Source: an uncultured Muribaculaceae bacterium (GTDB lineage Bacteria; Bacteroidota; Bacteroidia; Bacteroidales; Muribaculaceae). From it: 57,809 nucleotides of DNA. Positions within the stretch are counted from its first letter, which is position 1. Each line of letters begins with the position of its first letter. Positions 9,101 through 18,000 of this stretch are shown here, one piece after another. Location of the stretch: NCBI GenBank assembly GCA_910584495.1, contig CAJUAR010000006.1:1-57809 (forward strand), given 5' to 3'. A program made the position numbers and the translations under genes. The notes under the pieces were generated by a model. The model was not told where the DNA came from, did no database searches, and worked only from the letters and a program-made list of their open reading frames with translations.

Positions 9101-9497
9101 TGTCTTGTGCCGATGCAACTGTTTCGGCTACGGCTTCGGGGTAGGTAACTACATATGGCGCGGTGCCTTCGCTGATTCTGCGCAGGGTTTCGGTGCGGAG
9201 TATGCGGTTTGCTTCGTCGGACTGACCATATTTAATGTCGCGTTTATAGCCCGAGGGGAGGAACGCCACGGCATTTTCGCCGCATAGCCGGCAGAGGTCG
9301 AAATAAAGGTATCCGGCATCATCGAGATTTTCGCCGACGACCACCACTTGTTGTTCGTGAGGCAGAGAGGAGAGCATCATTGCGGCAGCTGATCCGGCCA
9401 CACCGCTAATACCGCTCTGTGGCTTTCCGCAAAGACTGCGCAGCGAGCGTTTTCGGCCCGCTGTCATTATAAGCTTGCTAAGTTCGTTAAGATTCAT
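6162..9497 (-). CDS. mfd: Transcription-repair coupling factor
   Basis: Mfd removes RNA polymerase stalled at DNA lesions and recruits UvrA for repair. The 1111-residue protein has all expected parts: an N-terminal UvrB-like region with a degenerate nucleotide site, the RNA-polymerase-interacting domain (about 427-480, VGDYIVHIDHGVGRFAG), helicase Walker A GDVGFGKTE at 578-586, DEEQ at 679-682 and TMTATPIPRTL at 703-713. The second RecA domain with the translocation motif and the C-terminal D7 domain follow. ATG at 9497. It starts only 18 bp after the CLC gene ends on the same strand, so it may be read from that operon. Confidence 0.97.
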   Translation of the reverse strand: MNLNELSKLIMTAGRKRSLRSLCGKPQSGISGVAGSAAAMMLSSLPHEQQVVVVGENLDDAGYLYFDLCRLCGENAVAFLPSGYKRDIKYGQSDEANRILRTETLRRISEGTAPYVVTYPEAVAETVASAQDIASHTLKLDKKTPADMSEVARWLKNKGFKEVDYVYEPGQYAMRGSILDVFSYGSELPVRIDFFGDEIDSIRLFNVETQLSEHQLEQVELVTAVSSRAAMLSLLNYIASDSIIALRDEEFTTSRIRAIAEGGMSAYTLLTEEGDADALDTVVNPERFAADLARFRRLQFKAGKEGEKHTPVPSLAFDCSPQGVYHKNFDLIASSFNQFLSDGYRLFILSENVKQFDRLREIFADRGDKIEFEAVEGTLHEGFVDHTAKVCVFTDHQIFDRFHKYTLKSDRARTGKLAMSMKELGQIEVGDYIVHIDHGVGRFAGLLRTNINGKMQEVIKLVYDNNDILFVSIHSLHKLAKYRGKEGVPPKINRIGSGAWQKIKDRTKSKLKDIARDLIKLYARRREEKGFAFSPDTYLQHELEASFIYEDTPDQLTATQAVKADMESERPMDRLVCGDVGFGKTEVAIRAAFKAAVDGKQVAVLVPTTVLAYQHFNTFRDRLHDFSVRVEYLSRARSAKDTKQILADLAEGKIDILIGTHKLIGKSVKFKDLGLLIIDEEQKFGVAVKEKLRQLKVNIDTLTMTATPIPRTLQFSLMGARDLSAITTPPPNRYPIITSVDTMNDDLVKEALNFELARGGQVFFISPRIEGLTRLEDMLHRLVPDARTIVAHGQMPPERLEKSISDFAAHDYDILLATSIIESGIDMPNVNTIIINEADRFGLSELHQLRGRVGRSSRKAFCYLMLSPGKPITPDARRRLSAIESFSDLGSGIHLAMQDLDIRGAGNLLGAEQSGFIADLGYETYQKILREAVTEIRTEEFPTMQGADDGTAGASDFVADCIIESDLELLLPMTYVAQESERIALYQELDSIERDDQLQAFEERLTDRFGRIPDVSRELLRVPPLRWTARRLGIEKVVIKQGTMYTYFVDDSNKAYYQSKMFGRMLAYLQAHPTEVEPRQRNDRRSFAFKNVNTVARALAILKEALASTPI

Positions 9498-9515
9498 CTC
9501 AAATTATGGTGACGG

Positions 9516-11318
9516 TCAGTCATCTGTATAATGGCGCAATACACGACGGTAGGAGTTGAAGATTTTGCTCTTCGACACGAAGCCGACATAACGACCGTGG
9601 TCAACGACAGGAAGGTTCCAAGCCCCGGTGTTGTCGAAAGTTTTCATAACCTCTTCCATTCCGGAGCCAAGTTCTATTTTTGCCGGTGGCATGGTCATGA
9701 ATGTCTCCACACGCATGCGGCGGTATAGGTCAGGGCGAAACATGATATTTCTAATCTCGTCCAGCAAAACCACGCCAACGAATTTGCCGTTATCGTCAAT
9801 TACGGGAAAGAGATTGCGCTTGCTCATGGCAATGGTGTCTACCATTTCTTTGAGCGACATTTCCGGCTTGACAGGCAGAAAGTCCGTCTCTATAACATTG
9901 TCGATTTTGAGAAGAGTGAGCACTGCCTTGTCCTTTTGGTGTGTGAGCAGCTCGCCGCGCTGGGCAAGACGCATTGTGTAGATGGAGAAGGGCTCGAAGA
10001 TTTTTATTGTACCGTACGATATTGTGCTCACAATGAGAAGAGGCAGGAAGAGTTCGTAGCCACCGGTGAGCTCGGCGGTGAGGAAGATACCCATCAATGG
10101 AGCGTGCATAACTCCGGCGAGCACTCCTGCCATGCCCATTAGGGCAAAATTCTTCATTGATAGTTCGGCAAAACCAAGATGGTTGGCGATGTAGGCAAAT
10201 AGAAACCCCGTGAGACATCCAACATAGAGAGATGGAGCAAACGTACCGCCCACGCCGCCTGCACCGTTGGTGGCCGATGTTGCAAAAGCCTTGAAGAGCA
10301 CCACGAGACCGATGAAAAGGGCAATGAACCATACTTGGTTGCGGTCGGCATAGAACAGCGAGCCATCAACAACAGCCGGTGCGTTGCCCGAGAGTAGTTC
10401 GGTGATGGAGCCGTAGCCTTCGCCGTAGAGCGGCGGCATGAGAAACACCAGTCCCGATAGAATGAGGCAGCCGGTCAGCGTCTTGAGCCATCGATGGCGG
10501 AAACTGCGGAAGAAGTGCTCCATCATGTTCATTACTCTGGTAAAATAGAGCGACATCAGACCGCATACTAATCCAAGAAGTATGACGTAAGGTATGCGCG
10601 AAGTATAGAATTCTTCGGTTTGAGCAAAGAAAAATTCAAATTCATAACCTGTATATGCATAGGCAATTGTGGTGCTCGTTATGGCTGAGATGAGAAGCGG
10701 CATAACAGAAACCGTCGTAAGGTCGAGCATCAGTACTTCGAGGGTGAAAAGAACCCCGGCGATAGGGGCTTTGAAGATGCCGGCAATGCCTCCGGCGGCA
10801 CCGCAGCCTACGAGAATCATCAGAATGCGCGGCGACATGTGGAAGAGGCGTCCAAGATTGGAACCTATGGCCGAGCCGGTGGCGACAATGGGGCCCTCGG
10901 CTCCGACCGAACCGCCAAACCCTATGGTTACGGAACTTGCGACGACTGAGGTCCACATGTTGTGGCGCTTGAGGCGGCTTTTGTTCTGCGATATAGCATA
11001 GAGCACGCGGGTCACGCCGTGGCTTATGTCGTCGCGCACTAAGTAGCGCACAAATAGCGAGGTGAGTATCACTCCTATTGCCGGAAGCAGAATGTAAAGT
11101 ATATTCCCGGCTTCGGGATTGACATGGGTTGTAAGTATTTCCGAAATGGAATGAATCAGGAACTTAAGCACCAAGGCTGCAAGACCGCTGAACACACCCA
11201 CCAAAAAGGCCAGCACGAGCACAAAATTCTTCTCTTTGATGTGCTTTTCCCGCCATTGCAGAAAGCGGAAGAACAAGCGCCCCGGCGGCGTATTGTAGTT
11301 TATTTCTTTTTCGGCCAT
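9516..11318 (-). CDS. CLC-family chloride transporter with C-terminal CBS pair
   Basis: Membrane protein of the CLC chloride channel/antiporter family, with about ten or more membrane helices followed by two CBS domains (about residues 460-595). The gating glutamate is present in GSVGAEGPIV (Glu141). At the position matching the ClC-ec1 proton glutamate (FIIEEM), this protein reads FTLEVL, so the first Glu is kept and the second appears to be Val. The usual GSGIP motif is also replaced (ISHGVT). Such changes occur in CLC subfamilies that may not exchange protons like ClC-ec1. The ATG at 11318 is preferred to an upstream TTG. The next gene upstream ends 33 bp away. Confidence 0.92.
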   Translation of the reverse strand: MAEKEINYNTPPGRLFFRFLQWREKHIKEKNFVLVLAFLVGVFSGLAALVLKFLIHSISEILTTHVNPEAGNILYILLPAIGVILTSLFVRYLVRDDISHGVTRVLYAISQNKSRLKRHNMWTSVVASSVTIGFGGSVGAEGPIVATGSAIGSNLGRLFHMSPRILMILVGCGAAGGIAGIFKAPIAGVLFTLEVLMLDLTTVSVMPLLISAITSTTIAYAYTGYEFEFFFAQTEEFYTSRIPYVILLGLVCGLMSLYFTRVMNMMEHFFRSFRHRWLKTLTGCLILSGLVFLMPPLYGEGYGSITELLSGNAPAVVDGSLFYADRNQVWFIALFIGLVVLFKAFATSATNGAGGVGGTFAPSLYVGCLTGFLFAYIANHLGFAELSMKNFALMGMAGVLAGVMHAPLMGIFLTAELTGGYELFLPLLIVSTISYGTIKIFEPFSIYTMRLAQRGELLTHQKDKAVLTLLKIDNVIETDFLPVKPEMSLKEMVDTIAMSKRNLFPVIDDNGKFVGVVLLDEIRNIMFRPDLYRRMRVETFMTMPPAKIELGSGMEEVMKTFDNTGAWNLPVVDHGRYVGFVSKSKIFNSYRRVLRHYTDD

Positions 11319-11351
11319 AAGGAAACCATTATGCAAACTGTAGAAGCCGGC

Positions 11352-12776
11352 CTATATCCCCTTGCCAGTGAGGACAGTGCTGACTGTATAAAACAATATT
11401 TTGAGGTCGACACCGAGCGAAACGTTGTCGACATAAATCAAATCGTATTCGAGACGTTCGAGCATTTGGTCTACATTGGAGGCGTAGCCATATTTTACCA
11501 TTCCCCATGATGTGATGCCGGGGCGGACACGGTGCACAAGTGAGCATGAAGGATGGCGGGCCGTCATTTGCGAAAGATAATATTCTCGCTCCGGACGTGG
11601 ACCGACAAGCGACATGTTGCCAATGAGTACATTCCAGAATTGGGGTAGCTCGTCGAGACGATATTTGCGCAGCATGTGCCCCAGGCGCGTAATGCGTGGG
11701 TCGTCCGGTACGGACAGCGCAGGCCCGGTGGGTTCGGCATCTACCTGCATGGTGCGGAATTTGTTGATGATAAAAGGCTTTTTGTGCCGTCCCACACGTT
11801 GTTGACGATAGAGAACAGGACCAGACGAATCAATTTTTACAGCTATGGCGATTGCGACCAGTAGAGGCGAGAGCACAAACAGCGCACATGCCGAAACGAC
11901 AATGTCGCCGAGTCGTTTGAAATTGGCAGCTGCCGGACTTATGTCGGGCTTGGTGATGTCGACAAGAGGCTCGCCAACGACGGTGCTAACTTTGGGTCGG
12001 AGGGCAAGCATTCCACGCAAGTCGGGCGTTACATAAATTGGAAGTTCCAGCGGATAGAGCTTGTTGATAAGCTGCGAAGTGCGTCCCAGCCCTTCGGCCG
12101 ACGGCATGAGGATTATGCCCTGTGCCTCAGATTGCCGGCACAGCTGCGCAATGTCGTTCCCTTTGACCACAGGCACGCCGCACAGCTCTGACGGTCCTTC
12201 ATAGTTTTCGTCGTTGATGCAGGTCACAATGCGCATGCCATTTTTTTTGGTGCCTCGGACTATGCGTTCCAGCCGACGTTCATTGCCGGAATTTGCTCCG
12301 ATGACTACAACTTTGAAAATGTTTTTGCCGGAGCCAAAACGCCTGGCGGCACGGCTTACCATCACCATGCGGGCAATGTAGGTGGGTAGAAACAGACATA
12401 GCCACATGGATGCCATCAACTCATAGCTGGTGGCCCGTTCCTTGACGTTGTCGTTCACCAGCGCAATAAAAAAAACTGCGAGCACAGCGATCAGCGATAC
12501 TTCGGCGATGGAGAGAGTTTCATCGAGGCGAGATTTATAGGTGGTATTGTCTTTGTTGTATGCCCCAAAAAGAAGATAAAGAAGTACAATGCCAAATGGC
12601 ACAAGTATTTGCTCGGCAATGAGTGAGTCGAGCGTTAGAAATTGATTGAGCGATGACGGACGTATTGTGGGGGACACCATGAAAAAACGAGCAATGTCGA
12701 ATACAAAGAACCCTATACTGGCCGTCACATAGTCGGCCAATATGTATTTTGCGCGTTGTCGGTTGAGATCGGTCAT
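11352..12776 (-). CDS. Undecaprenyl-phosphate sugar phosphotransferase (WcaJ/PglC type)
   Basis: Polyprenyl-phosphate hexose-1-phosphate transferase, expected to start exopolysaccharide, capsule or O-glycan repeat units at the inner membrane. The 474 residues show an N-terminal region of about four membrane helices, a CoA-binding-like Rossmann domain (about 150-260, VVVIGANSGNERRLERI) and the C-terminal bacterial sugar transferase domain. That domain has KRLGDIVVSACALFVLSP, the INKFRTM motif, RKYRLDELPQFWNVL and GNMSLVGPRPERE. No glycosyltransferase cluster adjoins it; neighbours are t6A genes and a CLC transporter. The donor sugar cannot be read. Confidence 0.92.
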   Translation of the reverse strand: MTDLNRQRAKYILADYVTASIGFFVFDIARFFMVSPTIRPSSLNQFLTLDSLIAEQILVPFGIVLLYLLFGAYNKDNTTYKSRLDETLSIAEVSLIAVLAVFFIALVNDNVKERATSYELMASMWLCLFLPTYIARMVMVSRAARRFGSGKNIFKVVVIGANSGNERRLERIVRGTKKNGMRIVTCINDENYEGPSELCGVPVVKGNDIAQLCRQSEAQGIILMPSAEGLGRTSQLINKLYPLELPIYVTPDLRGMLALRPKVSTVVGEPLVDITKPDISPAAANFKRLGDIVVSACALFVLSPLLVAIAIAVKIDSSGPVLYRQQRVGRHKKPFIINKFRTMQVDAEPTGPALSVPDDPRITRLGHMLRKYRLDELPQFWNVLIGNMSLVGPRPEREYYLSQMTARHPSCSLVHRVRPGITSWGMVKYGYASNVDQMLERLEYDLIYVDNVSLGVDLKILFYTVSTVLTGKGI

Positions 12777-12788
12777 TGCTCTTGCGTG

Positions 12789-13376
12789 TCAGGAACGTAG
12801 AATTTTAAAACACCCGTTTGCCGACAGTCGCATTACCATTGATGGCTTTGTGTTTTCGGTTGGCTGCTCGTTGCGGCGCGATGTGCACACATAGTCGACA
12901 CCCGCAATAATTTCAGGGTCGATTTGTTTGAATACAGCCGGCGAGGGGCGGCCGCTGATGTTGGCCGAGGTCGACACCAAGGGCTTTCCAAAGGTCCGGC
13001 ATAGAGCCGAGCTGAAAGCTTCGGTGGTGACTCGGATTCCAATAGTGCCGTCGGGGGCTTGCAGCTCAGGGGATATATGTGCCATTGGGAGCGGACGGTC
13101 GTAGACAATGGTCAACGGACGGTCCGTACATTCAATAAGCTCGTAGGCAACGTCCGGAATGCCGTCGGCCGTGCGTTCAAGAGCTGCCAACGAGCCGACA
13201 AGAGTGATCAGGGCCTTTGCGTCGGCTCGCTTTTTGAGCCCGAAAACTCGCTTCACGGCCTCGCTGTTTGTGGCATCGCAACCTATGCCCCACACCGTGT
13301 CGGTGGGATAGACAATTATGCCGCCACGACGCAATGTTTCGACAGCTGCCTTTATGTCGGGAGCGAATTTGTTCAT
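12789..13376 (-). CDS. L-threonylcarbamoyladenylate synthase (Sua5/YrdC family)
   Basis: Makes threonylcarbamoyl-AMP from threonine, bicarbonate and ATP, the first step of the tRNA t6A modification. The YrdC fold is clear in GGIIVYPTDTVWGIGCDA, the basic KKRADAKALITLV segment and STSANISG. At 195 residues it is the short YrdC/TsaC form without the extra Sua5 domain. It overlaps tsaB by 4 bp (ATGA), so two steps of one pathway are coupled. tsaD and tsaE are not in the window. Confidence 0.93.
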   Translation of the reverse strand: MNKFAPDIKAAVETLRRGGIIVYPTDTVWGIGCDATNSEAVKRVFGLKKRADAKALITLVGSLAALERTADGIPDVAYELIECTDRPLTIVYDRPLPMAHISPELQAPDGTIGIRVTTEAFSSALCRTFGKPLVSTSANISGRPSPAVFKQIDPEIIAGVDYVCTSRRNEQPTENTKPSMVMRLSANGCFKILRS

Positions 13377-14074
13377 ATAACCTTGTGTTTTGGTGTTGTA
13401 GCCTGGAATTCCTTGAGGTATTCGGGCACTGAGTAGGCAGTATCAATGAAATTGCTTTGGGTATAGGCGCGTTCGGCCAAAGCGACCATGTCGACTGCCA
13501 GCCCCTCGGCATCGGGGACATAGATTGCGTTTCCGTCAGTCTCCATAATTTCTCTTGCTTTTTCGGCACCGCTGCCGAAGAAAAGAATGGGGCGGCCTTG
13601 TTGACGAAGGTCTGCAAATGATTCGGCATTGAGTACCATGGCACAGGGGCGGAGCAGGGGAGTGAGCGACATGTTGTATGCCCCGGTGTAAACTTCCATG
13701 CGACGGGCATCAACCATGGGTATGAATATTGTGTCGGGGCTAATTTCGTCCGAGGAGAACATGACACGCGACACAAGGAGCTCGAGTGTGTGAACTCCTA
13801 TAATAGGTATATTGAGAGCGTATGCAAGTCCTTTGGCTTCGCTGAGCCCGATGCGCAGGCCTGTGTAGCTGCCCGGACCCATGCTCACTGCAACGGCATC
13901 GAGCCTCATATTGTGTTCGCGTGCATGGTCAAGACAATGTTTGATAAATTCACTGAGCAGTGCTGCATGATTGCGGCAGCCGAAATCTTCGCGGTGTGAC
14001 AGAATCATCCCATCGCTTGTAAGGGCTGCCGAACAAGGCGCGCCCGAGCTTTCTATGTTGAGAATAGTCGCCAT
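13373..14074 (-). CDS. tsaB: tRNA threonylcarbamoyladenosine biosynthesis protein TsaB
   Basis: Non-catalytic ASKHA-fold partner of TsaD in t6A synthesis. The N-terminus ILNIESSGAPCSAAL and the family signature MGPGSYTGLRIGLSEAKGLAYAL are clear. The ATG at 14074 (MATILNIESSG) is preferred to a GTG six codons upstream, because it matches the usual start. It is the first gene of the minus-strand group and diverges from yicC. Confidence 0.95.
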   Translation of the reverse strand: MATILNIESSGAPCSAALTSDGMILSHREDFGCRNHAALLSEFIKHCLDHAREHNMRLDAVAVSMGPGSYTGLRIGLSEAKGLAYALNIPIIGVHTLELLVSRVMFSSDEISPDTIFIPMVDARRMEVYTGAYNMSLTPLLRPCAMVLNAESFADLRQQGRPILFFGSGAEKAREIMETDGNAIYVPDAEGLAVDMVALAERAYTQSNFIDTAYSVPEYLKEFQATTPKHKVI

Positions 14075-14091
14075 GAAATTCACTTTTGGCA

Positions 14092-14099
14092 CAAAGGTA
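14092..14099 (-). promoter_or_regulatory. Probable -7 element of the tsaB promoter
   Basis: The minus strand reads TACCTTTG here, a perfect TAnnTTTG -7 element 17 bp upstream of the tsaB ATG. No good -33 TTTG is present at 19-21 bp; the best candidate is CTTG at 14126-14123. Confidence 0.45.
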
Positions 14100-14143
14100 A
14101 GAAATTTTTTGATAGAAAGGGGTCAAGTGCCACCGATTATTTG

Positions 14144-14151
14144 TAATTTTG
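14144..14151 (+). promoter_or_regulatory. Probable -7 element of the yicC promoter
   Basis: TAATTTTG fits TAnnTTTG, 23 bp before the yicC ATG. The -33 region is not convincing. Confidence 0.4.
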
Positions 14152-14174
14152 TGCCATATAAAATTGTATTGCCC

Positions 14175-15062
14175 ATGCTCATGTCCATGACAGGATTCGG
14201 CAAATCAAGCCTCGAATCCTCTAACCATAAAATAACGGTTGAAATAAAATCGCTCAATTCCAAGCAGTTGGACCTTGCTGTCCGGTTGCCTCATGCCTTT
14301 CGTCAATGCGAGCCGGCGATCCGCAGCATTGTCGGAACCGAGCTTGAACGCGGTAAGGTCGACCTCTTGGTGACTTCCGAACTTCTTCCGGGTTCCGAGG
14401 CTAAGGGTGTGAGTAAGCTAAATGTTGAGGCTCTCAAATTCTATAAGCGGCAAATCAGCGAGGCTTCTGCAGCGTTAGGGATCCCAGAACCTGCTGATTG
14501 GTACTCCGTGCTTCTGCGTTTCCCTGATGCAGTGAACACAGAAAGTGCCGACGATGTGTCGGACGACGAAGTCGAAACACTTCTCGAAGCTGTTCGTCGG
14601 GCGGTGAAGGCTCTGACAGACCATCGTCGCGAGGAAGGCAAGGCACTCGAAACTTTCTTTGCCGAACGTGTTGCAACAATCACTTCTCTCCTTGCAAGTG
14701 TAGAGCCATATGAAAAAGAGCGTGTGGCAAAAATCAGACTGCGCATCGAGGATGGTCTGAGCAAAATCCCGGCAGTAGAATACGACAAGGGTCGTTTGGA
14801 GCAGGAACTGATTTTTTACATAGAAAAACTGGACGTAAACGAAGAGAAACAGAGGCTTGGTCGTCATCTTGCCTATTTTACTGAAACAATGGAGGCTTCG
14901 AAGCCCGGACAAGGTAAAAAACTTGGTTTTATTGCTCAGGAAATGGGACGCGAAATCAACACCCTCGGCTCAAAGAGCAACCATGCCGAGATGCAAGCCA
15001 TTGTGGTGCGCATGAAAGATCAGCTTGAACAAATCAAAGAGCAGGTGCTCAATGTGATGTAA
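14175..15062 (+). CDS. YicC-family endoribonuclease
   Basis: YicC-like protein; characterised members are endoribonucleases linked to RNA decay and stationary-phase fitness. The start MLMSMTGFGKSS matches the family hallmark SMTGFG, which fixes the start at 14175; a longer frame upstream runs into the divergent tsaB gene. The conserved middle (VEIKSLNSKQLDLAVRLP) and C-terminal motif (LGFIAQEMGREINTLGSKSNHAEMQ) are intact. The length of 295 residues is normal. dnaE follows 28 bp later; gmk, which often follows yicC in relatives, is absent here. Confidence 0.93.
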   Translation: MLMSMTGFGKSSLESSNHKITVEIKSLNSKQLDLAVRLPHAFRQCEPAIRSIVGTELERGKVDLLVTSELLPGSEAKGVSKLNVEALKFYKRQISEASAALGIPEPADWYSVLLRFPDAVNTESADDVSDDEVETLLEAVRRAVKALTDHRREEGKALETFFAERVATITSLLASVEPYEKERVAKIRLRIEDGLSKIPAVEYDKGRLEQELIFYIEKLDVNEEKQRLGRHLAYFTETMEASKPGQGKKLGFIAQEMGREINTLGSKSNHAEMQAIVVRMKDQLEQIKEQVLNVM

Positions 15063-15090
15063 TATTACTCTCTCATCCCAAACTATCTGA

Positions 15091-18000
15091 ATGACTCAAT
15101 TTGTCCATCTCCACGTTCACTCGCAGTACTCCCTGCTCGATGGTCTGTCGTCGATTGACGGCCTTGTGAAAAAGGCTGTTGCCGACGGAATGCCGGCTGT
15201 AGCTCTCACCGATCATGGTAATATGTTCGGTATCAAATCGTTTATCAACACTATCAAAGGTCATAACGGAAAGGTGAAAGATGCTGTCAAGGCGGCTGAG
15301 ACAGCACTTAATGCCGCGCGCGAGGCCGACGATGGTCAAGCTGTCATTCAGGCCGAAGCCGATCTTGCCGCAGCTCGTGCCCGTTATCTCAAACCCATTG
15401 TAGGGTGCGAGATGTATGTGGCAAAAAATGACCTCCACGACCGCGGCGACAATAAAGATAAGGGTTATCACCTTGTGGTGCTGGCAAAAAACGAACGCGG
15501 ATATAAAAACCTTATTAAACTTGTGTCCAAAGCCTGGACCGAAGGTTTTTATCACCATCCCCGTACCGACCGCAAAGAGTTGTCCGAGCATAGCGAGGGG
15601 CTGATTGTATGCTCGGCATGTCTGGGTGGAGAAGTGCCTCGTCTGCTCAGGGCCGGTGACTATGAGGGTGCCGACGAAGCTGTGGCATGGTACAAAGCCA
15701 CATTCGGCGACGACTATTATATTGAGCTGCAACGCCACAAAGCAAATGTGGAACGAGCTAATCACGAAACATACGAAATACAGCGCCAGGTAGAACCACA
15801 ACTTTTGGAACTGGCACGGAAACACGGAATAAAGGTGATAGCAACCAACGACTGTCACTTTATTAACGAAGGTGATGCCGAAGCGCACGATCGTCTCATC
15901 TGTCTGTCGACAAACAAACTGGTGAGTGATCCCAATCGTATGCTTTATTCCAAACAAGAATGGTTCAAGACCTCGGCAGAGATGGCGCAAGTGTTTGCCG
16001 ACATGCCACAAGTGCTCGAAAACACTCTCGAAATTGCCGACAAGGTGGAGGAATATTCTATCGACCATCCGCCAATTATGCCCAACTTTGCCATTCCTGA
16101 AAGTTTTGGCACTGAGGACGAATACCGCAGCCGCATCACCGAGCAAGAACTTTTCGACGAGTTCACCCGCGACGAAAACGGTAACGAAATCATGACCCGT
16201 GAGGATGGCCTGAAAAAAATCAAAGCCCTCGGTGGCTATCAGAAGCTATACCGCATCAAATTTGAGGCCGACTATCTTCGCAAAATCACATATGAGGGAG
16301 CTGAACGCCGCTATGGCTCACCTCTCTCAAAAGAAGTGGACGAGCGCATCAATTTTGAACTTCACATTATGAAAACCATGGGTTTCCCCGGCTACTTCCT
16401 TATTGTCGAAGATTTTATCAGGGTGGGACGCCAGATGGGTGTGAGCATAGGTCCCGGTCGCGGTTCGGCCGCCGGTTCGGTGGTGGCCTACTGTTTGGGA
16501 ATCACTCAGATCGACCCCTTGAAATACGACCTGCTTTTCGAACGATTCCTCAACCCCGACCGTATTTCGCTGCCTGATATTGATGTGGACTTTGATGACG
16601 ACGGACGCGAGACCGTGCTCAACTATGTTACCGAGCGTTATGGAGCACCTAATGTGGCACATATCATTACCTATGGCACTATGGCGGCAAAGTCGGCAAT
16701 AAAGGATGTCGCTCGAGTGATGAATTTGCCCGTTGCAATGTCCAACCAGCTGACAAAGCTCATACCACGCCACATGCCAATCGACCCTCGCGACGAAAAC
16801 CATGAGAAAGAGCTCAAACCCACGGTGTCGAACTGCATAAACTATCTGCCCGAATTTCAGGCAGAGATGGAAAAAAACAGCAACGTGCGGGAACTCATGA
16901 ATTTTGCCAACTCGCTCGAAGGCACGGTGCGCAATGTCGGCGTGCATGCTTGCGGTGTAATCATCTGCCGCGATGATGTTACCGACTGGGTGCCTGTGAG
17001 TACAGCCGCCGATAAAAACGGCGACAGAATCCTTGTCACGCAGTACGAAGGTCGTGTGATTGAAGACACGGGATTGATTAAAATGGACTTTCTGGGTCTG
17101 AAAACGCTGTCTATTATCCGCGAGGCCGTGGCCAACATCAAACGTTCGAGAGGGATAGACTTGGACATTGACAGCATACCAATCGACGACAAGAAAACTT
17201 ACGAGCTCTACAGCCGCGGAGCAACCGTGGGCACATTCCAGTTCGAATCGCCCGGTATGCAGCGCTATCTGCGCCAGCTGCAGCCCACTGTGTTCGAGGA
17301 TCTTATTGCAATGAATGCCCTATACAGACCGGGGCCTATGGACAATATACCCGAATTTATTGCCCGCAAGCAAGGTCTTCACAAAATTGAGTACGACATC
17401 CCCGAGATGGAAACATATCTCAAGGATACATACGGCATTACCGTCTATCAGGAGCAAGTCATGCTGCTGTCGCGCCTCATTGCCGGCTTTACTCGCGGCC
17501 AAAGCGACACCTTGCGTAAGGCTATGGGTAAGAAGCTGAAAAAGAAGATGGACGAGCTCAAGGGCAAATTTCTTGCCGGCGGACAGGAGCGCGGACATAA
17601 GGCAGAAATTCTGGAGAAAATCTGGACTGAATGGGAGAAATTTGCGTCTTACGCCTTCAACAAGAGCCATGCCACATGCTATAGCTGGGTGGCTTTCCAG
17701 ACAGGCTACCTCAAGGCAAATTATCCCGCCGAATTCATGGCTGCCGTGTTGAGCCGAAATCTGGAAGATATTGCCAAGCTTGCTTTTTACATGGACGAAT
17801 GTAAGGCCATGGGACTGCAAGTGAAGGGACCCGACATCAACGAGTCTATAAGCTCCTTCAGTGTGAGCGAGCCTTCGGTGATTCGTTTCGGCCTTTCGGC
17901 AATCAAAGGCATAGGCCCCGATGTGGTGCGTTCCATCATTGAGGCTCGCGATGCCGGGGGGACGTTCAAAGATATTTACGATTTCGTAGAACGAGTACCC

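Noticed and set aside
14116..14125. AAAGGGGTCA matching the core of the repeat at the window start
   Set aside because: A single 10-bp match without the rest of the 23-bp unit; chance or part of the tsaB promoter region.
15073..16146. 357-codon open frame antisense to the start of dnaE
   Set aside because: Shadow of dnaE; the translation has no recognisable motifs and the sense frame contains the essential PHP domain.
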